Source of the DNA: Hyphomicrobiaceae bacterium
GTDB lineage: Bacteria > Pseudomonadota > Alphaproteobacteria > Rhizobiales > Xanthobacteraceae
Assembly (NCBI GenBank): GCA_021324465.1
Contig: JAJPJB010000091.1
Location: forward strand, 1-53,016
Reading direction: 5' to 3'
Length of the DNA stretch: 53,016 nucleotides
The stretch's first letter is position 1; each line of letters starts with the position of its first letter. This document shows positions 27,410 to 36,762 of this stretch, one piece after another. The position numbers and the translations under genes are program-made. The notes beneath the pieces were generated by a model that saw only the letters and a list, made by a program, of their open reading frames with translations, was not told the origin of the DNA and searched no databases.

Positions 27410-29569
27410 CTAGATCGCGCGCAGATCATGGTTCTTGAGCGGCAGCGAGCGGATGCGCTTGCCGGTGGCGGCGAACAGCGCGTTGCATAGTGCGGGCGCA
27501 AGCGGCGGCACCGGCGGCTCGCCGACGCCGCCCCAAAAGCCGCCGCTCGGCACCAGCACGGTCTCGACCTGCGGCACCTCGCCGATGCGCAGCATTTCGT
27601 AGTCGTGGAAATTCGACTGCTCGGCGCCACCGCCGGCAATCGTGATCTCGCCGTATAAGGCGGCGGTCAGCGCATAGACGATCGCGCCCTGGATCTGCAT
27701 CTCGATCGACAGTGGATTGACCACATGCCCGGGATCGATCGCCGCGACCACGCGGTGCACGCGCAGGTTCCCCTTGGTGACCGAGAGCTCGACCACCTGC
27801 GCGCAATAGGAGCCGCAGGCCTGATTGAGCGCGATGCCGCGATACACGCCCGGCGGCGGCGGGCGATCCCAGTTCGCTTCTTTCGCCGCTGCATCCAGCA
27901 CCGCGAGATTTCTTGGATTCTTGCCGAGCAGCTTGCGCCGATAGAGATAGGGATCGACGCCGGCCGCATGCGCCATCTCATCGACAAAGCATTCCTTGTA
28001 GAAAGCGTTCTGCGTGTAGTTGATGGCGCGCCACACGCCGAGCGGCACCGGCGTCGGGCGAATGTCGTAGTCGACCAGATAATTGGGTACGTCATAGGGC
28101 ATTTCCTCGCCGAGCCCGCTGATGAAAGTCCAGTCGACAAAATTGTTGCCGAAGGAGGGCACCAGCGACGCGACGAAGGACGGCCCGGCGAGCCGGACGC
28201 TCCAGCCGATCGGCAGGCCCTCGGCATCGAGCGCGGCGGTCAGCCGCGCCATGCCGAACGGGCGATAGAGATCGTGCTGAATATCCTCTTCGCGGCTCCA
28301 GATCAGCTTCACCGGCTCGCTGACTTCCTTGGCGATCAGCACGGACTGGCGGATGTATTCTTGGATCGGCGCGCGCCGCCCGAAGCCACCGCCGAGCATC
28401 ATGCGATGCAGAATGACCTTGTCGTTCGGCACGCCGGCAGCGATGGCGGCGGTCGCCACCGCGGTCGCGGGATCCTGCGTCGGCACCCAGAGCTCGACGC
28501 CGCTGTCGGTGACGCGGGCGGTGCAGGTCTGCGGCTCCATCGTGGCGTGCGCCAGGAACGGTACGGCATAATCGGCCTGGATGGTTCGTGCCGCGCCGGC
28601 AAGCGCTGCTTTTGCGTCGCCGATTTTGTGGCCGACCTGTGCCGGTTCGGCGTCCAGTCCGCCGCGCACGAACGCGGCGATCGAGGCCGTCGACACGCCA
28701 CCATTGCCGCGATCGTCCCAGGTCACCTGCAGCGCGTCGACGGCGCGTTTGGCGCGCCACCAGGAATCGGCAATGACCGCGACGGCGTCATCCATGCGCA
28801 CGACGCGCCGCACGCCATTCATGCCGGCGATCGAATTTTCGTCGACGGCTTTGAGCGCGCCCTTGTAGACCGGGCACTGCCGGATCGCGGCGTAGAGCAT
28901 GTTCGGCAGCCGCACATCGATCGCGTAAACCGGCTGCGCGGTGACCTTGTCGTAAACGTCAAGCCGCCTCTGCCGCGTGCCGGCGAGCTTCCAGGTGCGT
29001 GGATCCTTCAGCTTGATGTCGCCGACTGGCGCAAGGCGTGCAGCTTCCTCCGCAACCGCGCCGAAGCTCAGGGTGCGGCCGCTCGGTCCATGCGTAATGA
29101 TACTCTTGTGCGCCACACATTCCGTGGCCGGTACGCGCCAGCGCGCCGCCGCGGCGCCAATCAGCATATTGCGCGCGGCGGCGCCGGCTTTGCGCAGATA
29201 AAGCTGCGATGAGGCGATCGAGCGGCTGGCGCCGGTCGACATGTCGCCCCAGGCATTGTTGCGGCGCGCGTTCTCGCGCGGCGATACGAGCTGGGTGCGA
29301 ACTTTGCTCCAGTCGCATTCGAGCTCTTCGGCGACCAGCATCGCAAGTCCGGTGAGCGCGCCCTGACCCATCTCCGAGCGCGCGATCCGGATCGTCACCG
29401 TATCGTCACGGGCGATGGTCAGCCAGCACGTAATCTCGGGCGGGACGTCGGCATGCGCCGTCGTGGCCCGTCGGGTTTCGAACGGGACCGCAAAACCCAA
29501 GGCCAGCCCGCCGCCCGCCGCGCTCACCCCAATCAGAAATGTACGGCGGTTAAAGTCGCCGCCGGCCAT
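27410..29569 (-). CDS. Molybdopterin-binding aldehyde/isoquinoline oxidoreductase large subunit (IorB-like), Tat-exported
   Basis: 719-residue molybdenum hydroxylase subunit of the xanthine oxidase family. NRRTFLIG with a following hydrophobic run is a Tat signal, as in IorB-type periplasmic enzymes. MGQGALTGLAMLVAEEL, LGGGFGRRAPIQEY, WRAINYTQNAF and GGVGEPPVPPLAPALCNA (catalytic Glu) are family marks. No gene for the 2Fe-2S alpha subunit (IorA) lies on either side in this window, so the partner must be elsewhere or the protein is not a functional hydroxylase. Substrate unknown. It converges on the PBP gene. Confidence 0.9.
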   Translation of the reverse strand: MAGGDFNRRTFLIGVSAAGGGLALGFAVPFETRRATTAHADVPPEITCWLTIARDDTVTIRIARSEMGQGALTGLAMLVAEELECDWSKVRTQLVSPRENARRNNAWGDMSTGASRSIASSQLYLRKAGAAARNMLIGAAAARWRVPATECVAHKSIITHGPSGRTLSFGAVAEEAARLAPVGDIKLKDPRTWKLAGTRQRRLDVYDKVTAQPVYAIDVRLPNMLYAAIRQCPVYKGALKAVDENSIAGMNGVRRVVRMDDAVAVIADSWWRAKRAVDALQVTWDDRGNGGVSTASIAAFVRGGLDAEPAQVGHKIGDAKAALAGAARTIQADYAVPFLAHATMEPQTCTARVTDSGVELWVPTQDPATAVATAAIAAGVPNDKVILHRMMLGGGFGRRAPIQEYIRQSVLIAKEVSEPVKLIWSREEDIQHDLYRPFGMARLTAALDAEGLPIGWSVRLAGPSFVASLVPSFGNNFVDWTFISGLGEEMPYDVPNYLVDYDIRPTPVPLGVWRAINYTQNAFYKECFVDEMAHAAGVDPYLYRRKLLGKNPRNLAVLDAAAKEANWDRPPPPGVYRGIALNQACGSYCAQVVELSVTKGNLRVHRVVAAIDPGHVVNPLSIEMQIQGAIVYALTAALYGEITIAGGGAEQSNFHDYEMLRIGEVPQVETVLVPSGGFWGGVGEPPVPPLAPALCNALFAATGKRIRSLPLKNHDLRAI

Positions 29570-29700
29570 TGATGACCCCCGGATTCATCACCCTGATTTC
29601 CCATTGCAAGAATGCCAGATTCCGGCTGGACATAAAGCATCAATGTTGTGTGTCCGACAAAAAATAGCATCCGATCCAGCAAATTAAGGGAAAAGCGGTA

Positions 29701-30237
29701 ATGTCCACACCAGCGGCTTACGATCTGGCAACGCTCGAGGCGCGCATTCGTGCCATCGAGGATCGGCTCGATATCTATAATCTGATCGCCGGCCATCCGC
29801 CGAGCGCCGACACCGGCGCGCAGGCCTATGCCGAGGCGGTCTATATGGAAGACGGCGTGTTCGACCGCGGCCCCGATTTGGCCGGCACCACCGGCAACAA
29901 GGCAATGGGCGCCCTCCTGGCGAGCCCCGGCCATCAAGCCGCCATCGCCGACGGCATCGCGCACTTTACCGGATTACCGCACGTCACCGTGAATGGCGAC
30001 GAGGCCGTGGTGATTTCCTACCTGCAGATCCTCACGCCCAAGAAGACCGGCGACGCCATCGAAGTGCCCAATCACGGCGCCTCGCGCGGCTACCATATTC
30101 ACCGCGTGGTGACCAATCGCTGGGAGCTCCGGCGCACGTCATCGGGCTGGAAGATCAAGCGGCGCACGCTGCGGCTGGTCGATGGCAGCGCGCCGTCGCG
30201 CGAGATTTTGCGCGACGCGCTTAAGCCTTATGCGTAA
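29701..30237 (+). CDS. SnoaL/NTF2-like protein
   Basis: 178-residue protein of the SnoaL_4-type cone fold: LEARIRAIEDRLDIYNLI, then YMEDGVFDRG, HFTGLPHVTVNGDEAVVISYL and a WELRRTSSGWKIKRRTLR end, the usual order for this fold. Members act as isomerases, hydratases or hydroxylating-dioxygenase-like small subunits; none can be chosen here. Start ATG 29701 follows AAGGGA. It is divergent from the IorB-like gene. Confidence 0.75.
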   Translation: MSTPAAYDLATLEARIRAIEDRLDIYNLIAGHPPSADTGAQAYAEAVYMEDGVFDRGPDLAGTTGNKAMGALLASPGHQAAIADGIAHFTGLPHVTVNGDEAVVISYLQILTPKKTGDAIEVPNHGASRGYHIHRVVTNRWELRRTSSGWKIKRRTLRLVDGSAPSREILRDALKPYA

Positions 30238-30285
30238 CTCATTGCGCAGCCGCCTCGGACGCATGGAGGCTGCTGCCGCGCGTTG

Positions 30286-30540
30286 TCACTCTTCGCCGCC
30301 GTATTTCGCGCCGAGGTCGCGCTGGATCATCAGGCGAATGAACGGATCGGGATCGTCGCCAAGGTAGTCGTTCGAATTATAGATCGGGCCGCAGTGGAAC
30401 AGATTGCTACCGCGACATGACGACGCCACGGTCGGCGCGGCGGCGGGCTTAGATCGTTTTGATTTGGGCGACGCGTCCGCATTGGACGCCGCGATGAAGC
30501 CGACGGCGAAAACCAGCAGCAAGGTCAGGCGTGATGGCAT
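30286..30540 (-). CDS. Small secreted protein, unknown
   Basis: 84 residues. ATG 30540 follows GGGAG. A signal peptide (PSRLTLLLVFAVGFIAASNADA) covers the first ~23 residues, then a Lys/Pro stretch, then SSCRGSNLFHCGPIYNSNDYLGD with two Cys that could form a disulfide, and DPDPFIRLMIQRDLG at the end. The open frame extends upstream to 30843 but that part looks unlike a protein. No function is known to me. Confidence 0.65.
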   Translation of the reverse strand: MPSRLTLLLVFAVGFIAASNADASPKSKRSKPAAAPTVASSCRGSNLFHCGPIYNSNDYLGDDPDPFIRLMIQRDLGAKYGGEE

Positions 30541-30730
30541 GACGGCCGCTCCCGGGAACGGACTGGACCTACCTGGCGAGTGTAACCCTGACGATGCGGA
30601 TTTATTCGCCGACAATTCAGGCGGTCGTCCTTGAGGGCGAATTTCTCTCCCGCAAAGGAGCGGGCGCGCGTCAATGGAAGGGGCGCTGCGCGGCACGGAA
30701 ACTGCCGTCCGCTCGTGCACCAGACTGACT

Positions 30731-31732
30731 CTAATGCCGCGCCTCACTGTCGAGATGCGCCATCTGCGCCGGATCATAGCGCGCACCGGCCGTGAGCGCA
30801 GGCGACACGACGGCATCGATGCGCGCGAGATCATCGGCCGCAAGCGCCAGATCGAGCGCGCCGAGTGACTCGGACAGCTGCGCGCGGCGGCGCGCGCCGA
30901 TCACCGGCACGATGTCGTGCCCGCGCGAGCGCGCCCAGGCAATGGCGAGCTGCGCCGCGGTGGCGCCTTTCTCTTTGCCGATCTGCGCCAAAGTATCGAC
31001 CAAGTTGAGATTCTTCTGCAGATTGCCCGGCGCGAAGCGCGGCATGCGAACGAGGCGGATATCGCCCTTGCTGTCGCTTGCCGGCACCCGTCCGCTCAAC
31101 AGCCCGCGCGAGAGCACGCCATAAGCGGTGATGGCGATGCCGAGCATACGCGCCGTCGGCAGGATCGAGGCCTCGATGCCGCGACTCATCAGCGAATATT
31201 CGATCTGCAGATCGCAGATCGGGTGCACCGCGGCGGCGCGCTTGAGCGTCGCGGCGCCGACCTCCGACAGCCCGATATGCCGTACGTAGCCGGCGCGCAC
31301 CAGTTCGGCGACGGCGCCGACGGTCTCCTCGATCGGCACCGCCGGATCGAGCCGCGCCGGGCGATAGATGTCGACATAGTCGGTGCCGAGCCGGCGCAGC
31401 GAATAGGCCAAAAAATTCTTCACCGCCGCCGGCCGGCAGTCATTGCCGAGCCATGCGCCGTCGGGCCCGCGCAACGCGCCGAACTTTACCGAATAGACGA
31501 GCTGAGCGCGCGGCATGCCTTCGAGCGCGCGGCGGATCAGCATCTCATTGTGGCCCATGCCATAAAAGTCGCCGGTGTCGATCAGCGTGATACCGGCTTC
31601 GACCGCGGCGCGCAGTGTCGCGATGCTCTCGGTCTCGTCGGCTAAGCCATAGACGCCCGGCGACATGCCCATGCAGCCGAGTCCTAGGACTGATACTTCC
31701 GGGCCGCTGCGGCCCAGCGCGACTGTTTGCAT
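30731..31732 (-). CDS. Aldo/keto reductase lacking the catalytic His
   Basis: 333-residue AKR (beta8alpha8 barrel, NADPH). GLGCMGMSPGVYG, DTGDFYGMGHNE (Asp, Tyr) and the Lys in YSVKFG are present. The tetrad His, seen as YYQHRIDP in the neighbouring paralogue, is replaced: here the segment reads YRPARLDP. ATG 31732 follows GGGGAAG. Forms a tandem with the AKR gene 41 nt upstream on the same strand. Substrate unknown. Confidence 0.85.
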   Translation of the reverse strand: MQTVALGRSGPEVSVLGLGCMGMSPGVYGLADETESIATLRAAVEAGITLIDTGDFYGMGHNEMLIRRALEGMPRAQLVYSVKFGALRGPDGAWLGNDCRPAAVKNFLAYSLRRLGTDYVDIYRPARLDPAVPIEETVGAVAELVRAGYVRHIGLSEVGAATLKRAAAVHPICDLQIEYSLMSRGIEASILPTARMLGIAITAYGVLSRGLLSGRVPASDSKGDIRLVRMPRFAPGNLQKNLNLVDTLAQIGKEKGATAAQLAIAWARSRGHDIVPVIGARRRAQLSESLGALDLALAADDLARIDAVVSPALTAGARYDPAQMAHLDSEARH

Positions 31733-31773
31733 GGTCGCTTCCCCATGACACTCTGCGAAAGCGAGAACGCGTC

Positions 31774-32760
31774 TTAGACATAGACGCTTTTCATCTGCGC
31801 TTCCGGATAGCGCAGGCCGGCGGCGGCGCCGACGGGAATGGCGTCGGAAATCTGCGCAAGCTCGGCGGCGGTGAGCTTGACCGACGCCGCACCGATATTT
31901 TCCAAGAGCCGCTCTTTGCGCTTGGTGCCGGGAATCGGGATGATGTCATCGCCCTGCGCGAGCAGCCAGGCGAGCACGAGCTGGCCGCGCGTGCAATGCT
32001 TCTTCTGCGCCAGGTCTTCGAGGCGCCGCACCAACGACAGATTGCTGGACAGATTTTCAGAGGCGAAGCGCGGGTGCCGTTTGCGCGCGTCGGTTTCGGC
32101 GAGTTCGACATCCCCGGTGAGCAGCCCGCGGCCGAGCGGCGAATAGGCGACCAGCGCGATGTCGAGCTTGCGGGTGGTCGCTAAGGTCTCCTCGGCATCG
32201 GCGCGATAGAGCAGCGAGAATTCGTTCTGCACGGCGGCGAGCGGATGGGTCGCATGCGCGCGGCGGATCGTGGCCGGGCTTGCCTCGCTGATGCCGAGCG
32301 CGCGCACTTTGCCCTGCTGCACCAGCTTCGCCATGGCGCCGACCGTGTCCTCGATCGGCACGCTCGGATCGATGCGATGCTGGTAGTAGAGATCGATCAC
32401 CTCGACGCCGAGCCGCTTCAGGCTCTTCTCGCACGACGCGACGACGAATTCCGGCCGGCCGTCGGCGAATCTGCCGTCCTTGCCGCCGAGATTGCCGAAC
32501 TTTGTCGCCAGCACCACCTCGGCGCGGCGGCCCTTGATCGCCTTGCCAAGAAGCTCCTCGTTGTGGCCCGCGCCATAGGCGTCCGAGCTGTCGAGAAAAT
32601 TGATGCCGTGATCGAGCGCCTCATGAATGAGCGCAATCCCGTCGTCATCGCTCACGCTGCCGTAAATGCCGGAGAGTGACATGCAGCCAAGCCCGATCGC
32701 CGACACCTGGATGCCGGAGGAACCGAGGGTGCGTTTGGGGAAAGTTTTGGTGCTGGTCAT
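31774..32760 (-). CDS. Aldo/keto reductase
   Basis: 328-residue AKR with the full Asp-Tyr-Lys-His tetrad: DSSDAYGAGHNE, ATKFGN and LYYQHRIDP. GGGAG precedes ATG 32760. It resembles AKR13-type quinone/perakine reductase-like proteins of bacteria. The two AKRs are paralogous, but one has lost His, so they may differ in activity. Followed downstream by the other AKR; preceded by the MFS gene. Confidence 0.9.
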   Translation of the reverse strand: MTSTKTFPKRTLGSSGIQVSAIGLGCMSLSGIYGSVSDDDGIALIHEALDHGINFLDSSDAYGAGHNEELLGKAIKGRRAEVVLATKFGNLGGKDGRFADGRPEFVVASCEKSLKRLGVEVIDLYYQHRIDPSVPIEDTVGAMAKLVQQGKVRALGISEASPATIRRAHATHPLAAVQNEFSLLYRADAEETLATTRKLDIALVAYSPLGRGLLTGDVELAETDARKRHPRFASENLSSNLSLVRRLEDLAQKKHCTRGQLVLAWLLAQGDDIIPIPGTKRKERLLENIGAASVKLTAAELAQISDAIPVGAAAGLRYPEAQMKSVYV

Positions 32761-32815
32761 GTGACTCCCGCCTGATCGCCCATTGTCGCACCGCGAATAT
32801 AAGCTACGGCCGCGA

Positions 32816-34138
32816 TTACGACAGGTCCGCGAGGCGGATCCTGCGGGTAAGGGCCCAGGTCAAGAATGCGGCGCAGCCCATGGCCGAGACGACGCCGGCG
32901 ACCGGCCAGGCGGAATGACCGAGATAGGCGCCGATGGCAGCGGCGGCGATCGCGGCGGTCGACTGCTGGGTAAAACCCATGATCGACGAGGCCGTGCCGG
33001 CGCGATCCGGGAACGGCGTCAGCGCGCCCGCCATCGAGGCCGGCAGCGTAAAGCCCATGCCGGCAAAATAGATCGTCATCGCGCCGACCAGCCAGATCAC
33101 ATTGGTGAGGCCAAGCGCCGTGACCAGCGCCACAATTAGGCCGCCGATGGCCAACGCCACCGTGCCGATGCCGATGGTGCGATTGATGCCGAGCCGCAGA
33201 ACAATGCGCGACGCGGCGAAGGTGCCGAGCGTGTAGCCGGCCGCGCTGATCGCAAAGGTGATGCCGAAAACAAGCGGCGAAAGCCCGTAGCGCGGACCCT
33301 GCATGACCAGCGGCGCGCCGGAAATCCAGGCGAACAGTCCGACAAAGGTCATGGTCAAAATGGCGAGATTGGCAAGGAAGGCGCGATGCGTCACCACCGA
33401 GCGGTAGAGCTGACCCATGGCCTGCAGGGAAAACGGTCCAGGCGTCCGTTTGGCCAGGGTTTCCGGCAACAGATAAGTGATTGCGGCGCCGGCGATCAGC
33501 GCGAAGCTGATCAGCAGGACAAAGCAGGCGCGCCAGCCGAACGCGGTCTGCAACACGCCGCCGATCATGGGCGCCACGATCGGCGCCAGGCCGGTGATCG
33601 CCCCCATCAGCGACAATTCGCGGCTCGCCTGCACGCCCGAATGGATGTCGCGCACCACGGCGCGGGCCAGCACGATGGCGCCGGCGCCGCCCAGCGCCTG
33701 CGCAAAGCGCGCCGCGATCAATTGATTGATCGTCTGCGCCGCGGCGCAAGCGAGCGTGGCGAGGCCAAACAGCGCGAGCGCCACCAGCAGCACCGGCTTG
33801 CGGCCGAAGCGGTCCGACGCCGGCCCGTAGACGATCTGACCGATACCGAAGCCGAACAGATAGCAGGCGATGGTCAATTGCACTTGCGCGACCGGCGCGG
33901 CAAGCGAGCGCCCAATATCCGGCAGCGACGGCAGATACATGTCCATCGACAGCGGCCCAAGCGCGGTCAGAAACGACAGCAACAACGTCAGCGCGAACGA
34001 GCCGGGAGCGAGCATTTGCAATGAATTCGGCAAGATTTCGCCAAGCATTGCGGCGAACCGCGCAGCGCCATGCTTGGGCTGACGACACGATCGATGATGC
34101 GATTCGTCGGCGACTGTCGTAGCTGTCGGAGGCTCCAT
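32816..34138 (-). CDS. Bcr/CflA-type multidrug efflux MFS transporter
   Basis: Up to 440 residues, 12 hydrophobic segments. SMDMYLPSLPDIGRSL in TM1 and GPASDRFGRKPVLL after TM2 are the marks of the Bcr/CflA drug:H+ antiporter group; VVRDIHSG is also typical. Start unclear: ATG 34138 (AGGCG upstream) or ATG 34048 nearer the first TM helix. Stop lies 55 nt before the AKR start, so it may lead a transcript with both AKRs. Confidence 0.87.
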   Translation of the reverse strand: MEPPTATTVADESHHRSCRQPKHGAARFAAMLGEILPNSLQMLAPGSFALTLLLSFLTALGPLSMDMYLPSLPDIGRSLAAPVAQVQLTIACYLFGFGIGQIVYGPASDRFGRKPVLLVALALFGLATLACAAAQTINQLIAARFAQALGGAGAIVLARAVVRDIHSGVQASRELSLMGAITGLAPIVAPMIGGVLQTAFGWRACFVLLISFALIAGAAITYLLPETLAKRTPGPFSLQAMGQLYRSVVTHRAFLANLAILTMTFVGLFAWISGAPLVMQGPRYGLSPLVFGITFAISAAGYTLGTFAASRIVLRLGINRTIGIGTVALAIGGLIVALVTALGLTNVIWLVGAMTIYFAGMGFTLPASMAGALTPFPDRAGTASSIMGFTQQSTAAIAAAAIGAYLGHSAWPVAGVVSAMGCAAFLTWALTRRIRLADLS

Positions 34139-34192
34139 CGCCTAGCCGCTTTCTGCTGGCGCATGAGAGCTATGCGCGGAAGCCGTCCCACG

Positions 34193-34999
34193 TCACGTGC
34201 CCGCCGGCTTGCGCCCCTGCTTTGCGATCTGAATCTGCGAATAGATGTGCTTGCGCAATTCGCCGAAGCGTGGCAGCGAGCGCGTCTCGAGCTGGGTGCG
34301 CTCGCCGGGCAGATCGATGGTCACGTCCTCCATGATCACCGTCGGTGCATGCGACATGATCAAGACGCGCTGCCCGAGATAGACCGACTCGTCGATGTCG
34401 TGGGTGACGAACAGCACGGTGACGCCCAGCTTGCGCCACAGCACACGGATGAGATCTTCGAGATCGGCGCGGGTCTGTGCATCGACCGCGGCAAAGGGCT
34501 CGTCCATCAACAGCACGTGCGGCTCATAGGCGACAGCGCGCGCAATGGCGACGCGCTGCTGCATGCCGCCGGAAAGCTGCCAGGGATAGGCGCTCTCCAC
34601 ATTGCGCAGATCGACAGCAGCGAGCGCATCGCGCACAAGTTCCTCGCGCCGCTCGGCGGACATCTTCTTCCGCTTCAGCGGCAGCGTCACATTGTCGTGC
34701 ACGGTCATCCATGGAAACAGGCTGCGGCCATATTCCTGAAACACCACCGCCATAGCCGGCGGCGGACCGGTCACCGCATGGCCCTCCAGCACAACGCTGC
34801 CCGCCGTCGGCGCCAAAAGCCCGGCAATGCATTTGAGCAGCGTCGTCTTCCCGGCGCCCGAGGGCCCGACGATGCATACGAGCTCGCCTTGCGCGACACT
34901 GAAACTCACGTCGCGAATGGCCTCGACGGTGCGGCTTGCACCCTCATAGACCTTGCGCAGGCCTTTGACTTCGAGCATGGGCGTCGATGCGCGATTCAT
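34193..34999 (-). CDS. ABC transporter ATP-binding protein, NitT/TauT type
   Basis: 268 residues. Walker A GPSGAGKTT at 45-53, QLSGGMQQRVAIARA signature, LLMDEPFAAVDAQTR, THDIDESVYLG. Last gene of a four-gene importer (binding protein, two permeases, ATPase) on the minus strand. AGGGACGG stands before ATG 34999. Substrate not predictable from the ATPase. Confidence 0.92.
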   Translation of the reverse strand: MNRASTPMLEVKGLRKVYEGASRTVEAIRDVSFSVAQGELVCIVGPSGAGKTTLLKCIAGLLAPTAGSVVLEGHAVTGPPPAMAVVFQEYGRSLFPWMTVHDNVTLPLKRKKMSAERREELVRDALAAVDLRNVESAYPWQLSGGMQQRVAIARAVAYEPHVLLMDEPFAAVDAQTRADLEDLIRVLWRKLGVTVLFVTHDIDESVYLGQRVLIMSHAPTVIMEDVTIDLPGERTQLETRSLPRFGELRKHIYSQIQIAKQGRKPAGT

Positions 35000-35017
35000 T
35001 TCCGTCCCTCGCCGCGC

Positions 35018-35803
35018 TCAAGCCGCCCGCTGGGTGCGGCGCAGCCCGTGATACCAGCCCAGCAGCCAAGACTCGATGACGCGGAAGATGAACGACAGCG
35101 CGATGCCGATCAGCCCGAGCAAAATGATGCCGCTCCACATTTCCGGGATGGCGAAGGTGCGCTGATATTGCACCAGCGAAAAGCCGATGCCGTTCGAGGC
35201 GGCGAACATTTCGCTGACCACCATCAGGATGATGCCGATCGACAACGATTGCCGCAGGCCGGCGAAGATTTGCGGGCTCGCGCCGGGCAGCACGAAATGC
35301 CACAGCCGCGCCGATTTGCCGATCCGATAGCTGCGCACCGTCTCGGCCAGCACCTCGTCCAGCGCGCGCACGCCGGCGACCGTATTGAGCAGCACCGGCC
35401 AGATGCAGCCGAAAATGATGACGAGCGTCTTCATCTCGTCGCCGATGCCGACGAACAGGATCAGCACCGGCACCAGGACCGGCGGCGGAATGGCGCGCAG
35501 AAACTCCAGCACTGGCTCGAGCGTCATGCGCAAGTTGCGCGAGGCGCCGATCGGGATGCCGCAGGCGATGCCGAGCAGTGCCGAAGCCAAATAGCCGATG
35601 GCGAAACGAACCAGCGACGGCACCACATTCGCCATCGCGTCCGGAGAAAGCCAAAGCCTCACAAAAGTCTGCAGGATCGTCCGCAGCGGCGGAAAATAGA
35701 AGCTTTGACTGCCGGCGCTCGAAAGCCACCAGGCGGCAAAGAGCGCCAGCGGCAGCGCCAGCACCACCGCGGCGCGGCGCGCCAGGGCCGCTGCGCCGCT
35801 CAT
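35018..35803 (-). CDS. ABC transporter permease, NitT/TauT type (second permease)
   Basis: 261 residues, six hydrophobic segments, EAA loop LAETVRSYRIGKSARLWHFVLPGASP. ATG 35803 overlaps the stop of the other permease by 4 nt (ATGA). Two different permease subunits imply a heterodimeric channel, unlike the single-permease SsuABC importer at 19203-22075. Confidence 0.92.
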   Translation of the reverse strand: MSGAAALARRAAVVLALPLALFAAWWLSSAGSQSFYFPPLRTILQTFVRLWLSPDAMANVVPSLVRFAIGYLASALLGIACGIPIGASRNLRMTLEPVLEFLRAIPPPVLVPVLILFVGIGDEMKTLVIIFGCIWPVLLNTVAGVRALDEVLAETVRSYRIGKSARLWHFVLPGASPQIFAGLRQSLSIGIILMVVSEMFAASNGIGFSLVQYQRTFAIPEMWSGIILLGLIGIALSFIFRVIESWLLGWYHGLRRTQRAA

Positions 35804-36621
35804 CGCGCGACCTCCGCGCTATCGAGCCTGATCGAGGGATGCCAGGACAGCACCCGCCGCTCCAGCGCCCGGGCGCCGACATTGACGACGACGCCGATAA
35901 TGCCAGTGACGATGACATAGGCATACATGATGGTGACGGCACCGCCGGATTCGGTCTGCGAGATCTCGCGGCCGAGGCCTTCGGTGTCGATCGCGATCTC
36001 GCTGGTAATCGCAAGAATGAGCGCCACCGCCGCGGCAAGGCGCACTCCGGTCATCAGGTAAGGCAGCATGGTCGGCCAGATCACGTAGCGGATCTGCGCC
36101 CAGGTGCCGAGCCCATAGGAGCGCGCGGTCTCCCGCGCCACCGGATCGACGTCCTGCACGCCGTAGAGCACCTGGATCAGGACCTGCCAGAACGACGCAT
36201 AGACGACGAGGATGAGCGTGGATTCCAGTTGCGTGCCGAACAGCAGGACGGCGAGCGGAATGAGCGCAACGGACGGAATCGGCCGCAGGAACTCGATGGT
36301 CGAATGCGTCATCGTGCGCAGCAGGTTCGAGCCGCCGATCACGATGCCGATCACTGCGCCGGCGACGATCGAAATGACGAGTCCCAGCGCCCAGGCCTGC
36401 ATGGTGTCGCCGAAGGCGCGCCAGAAATTCGCGGTCATCAGCTCCTTGGCCAGCGCCACCATGATGACGCTGAACGGCGGCAGATAATTTGGCGAGACAA
36501 GCCCGATGCGCGGCACGATTTCAAGCAACAGGGCAAAGCCGATAAGGCCGCCGACGCCGCGCAGCCAAGCAAGCATGCCGGCCTTGAGCTTGGCCGGTGG
36601 CTTTGTCGTCGGCGCGGTCAT
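35800..36621 (-). CDS. ABC transporter permease, NitT/TauT type (first permease)
   Basis: 273 residues with six hydrophobic stretches. The EAA loop reads DPVARETARSYGLGTWAQIRYVIWPTMLPY. It precedes and overlaps the second permease gene. The binding-protein gene lies 141 nt upstream; that gap holds a palindromic repeat around 36663-36733. Confidence 0.92.
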   Translation of the reverse strand: MTAPTTKPPAKLKAGMLAWLRGVGGLIGFALLLEIVPRIGLVSPNYLPPFSVIMVALAKELMTANFWRAFGDTMQAWALGLVISIVAGAVIGIVIGGSNLLRTMTHSTIEFLRPIPSVALIPLAVLLFGTQLESTLILVVYASFWQVLIQVLYGVQDVDPVARETARSYGLGTWAQIRYVIWPTMLPYLMTGVRLAAAVALILAITSEIAIDTEGLGREISQTESGGAVTIMYAYVIVTGIIGVVVNVGARALERRVLSWHPSIRLDSAEVAR

Positions 36622-36662
36622 GCGAAGAAGAATGGGTTTGGACCGAGCGGATATCTCATACC

Positions 36663-36733
36663 GGTCGTCCGCGCGAGAGCGGGGACCCGGATTTCGATGC
36701 CCAAGCCGCCGGATTCCCGCTTGCGCGGAAATG
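36663..36733. repeat. Palindromic repeat between binding protein and permease
   Basis: Gapped imperfect inverted repeat: CGTCCGCGCGAGAGCGGGGACCC on the left and GGATTCCCGCTTGCGCGG on the right, the common alphaproteobacterial intergenic palindrome style. Lies within an operon, as the one at 21001-21082 does. Confidence 0.5.
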
Positions 36734-36762
36734 AGCGGATTAAATCCAACGCTATCGTGTGC

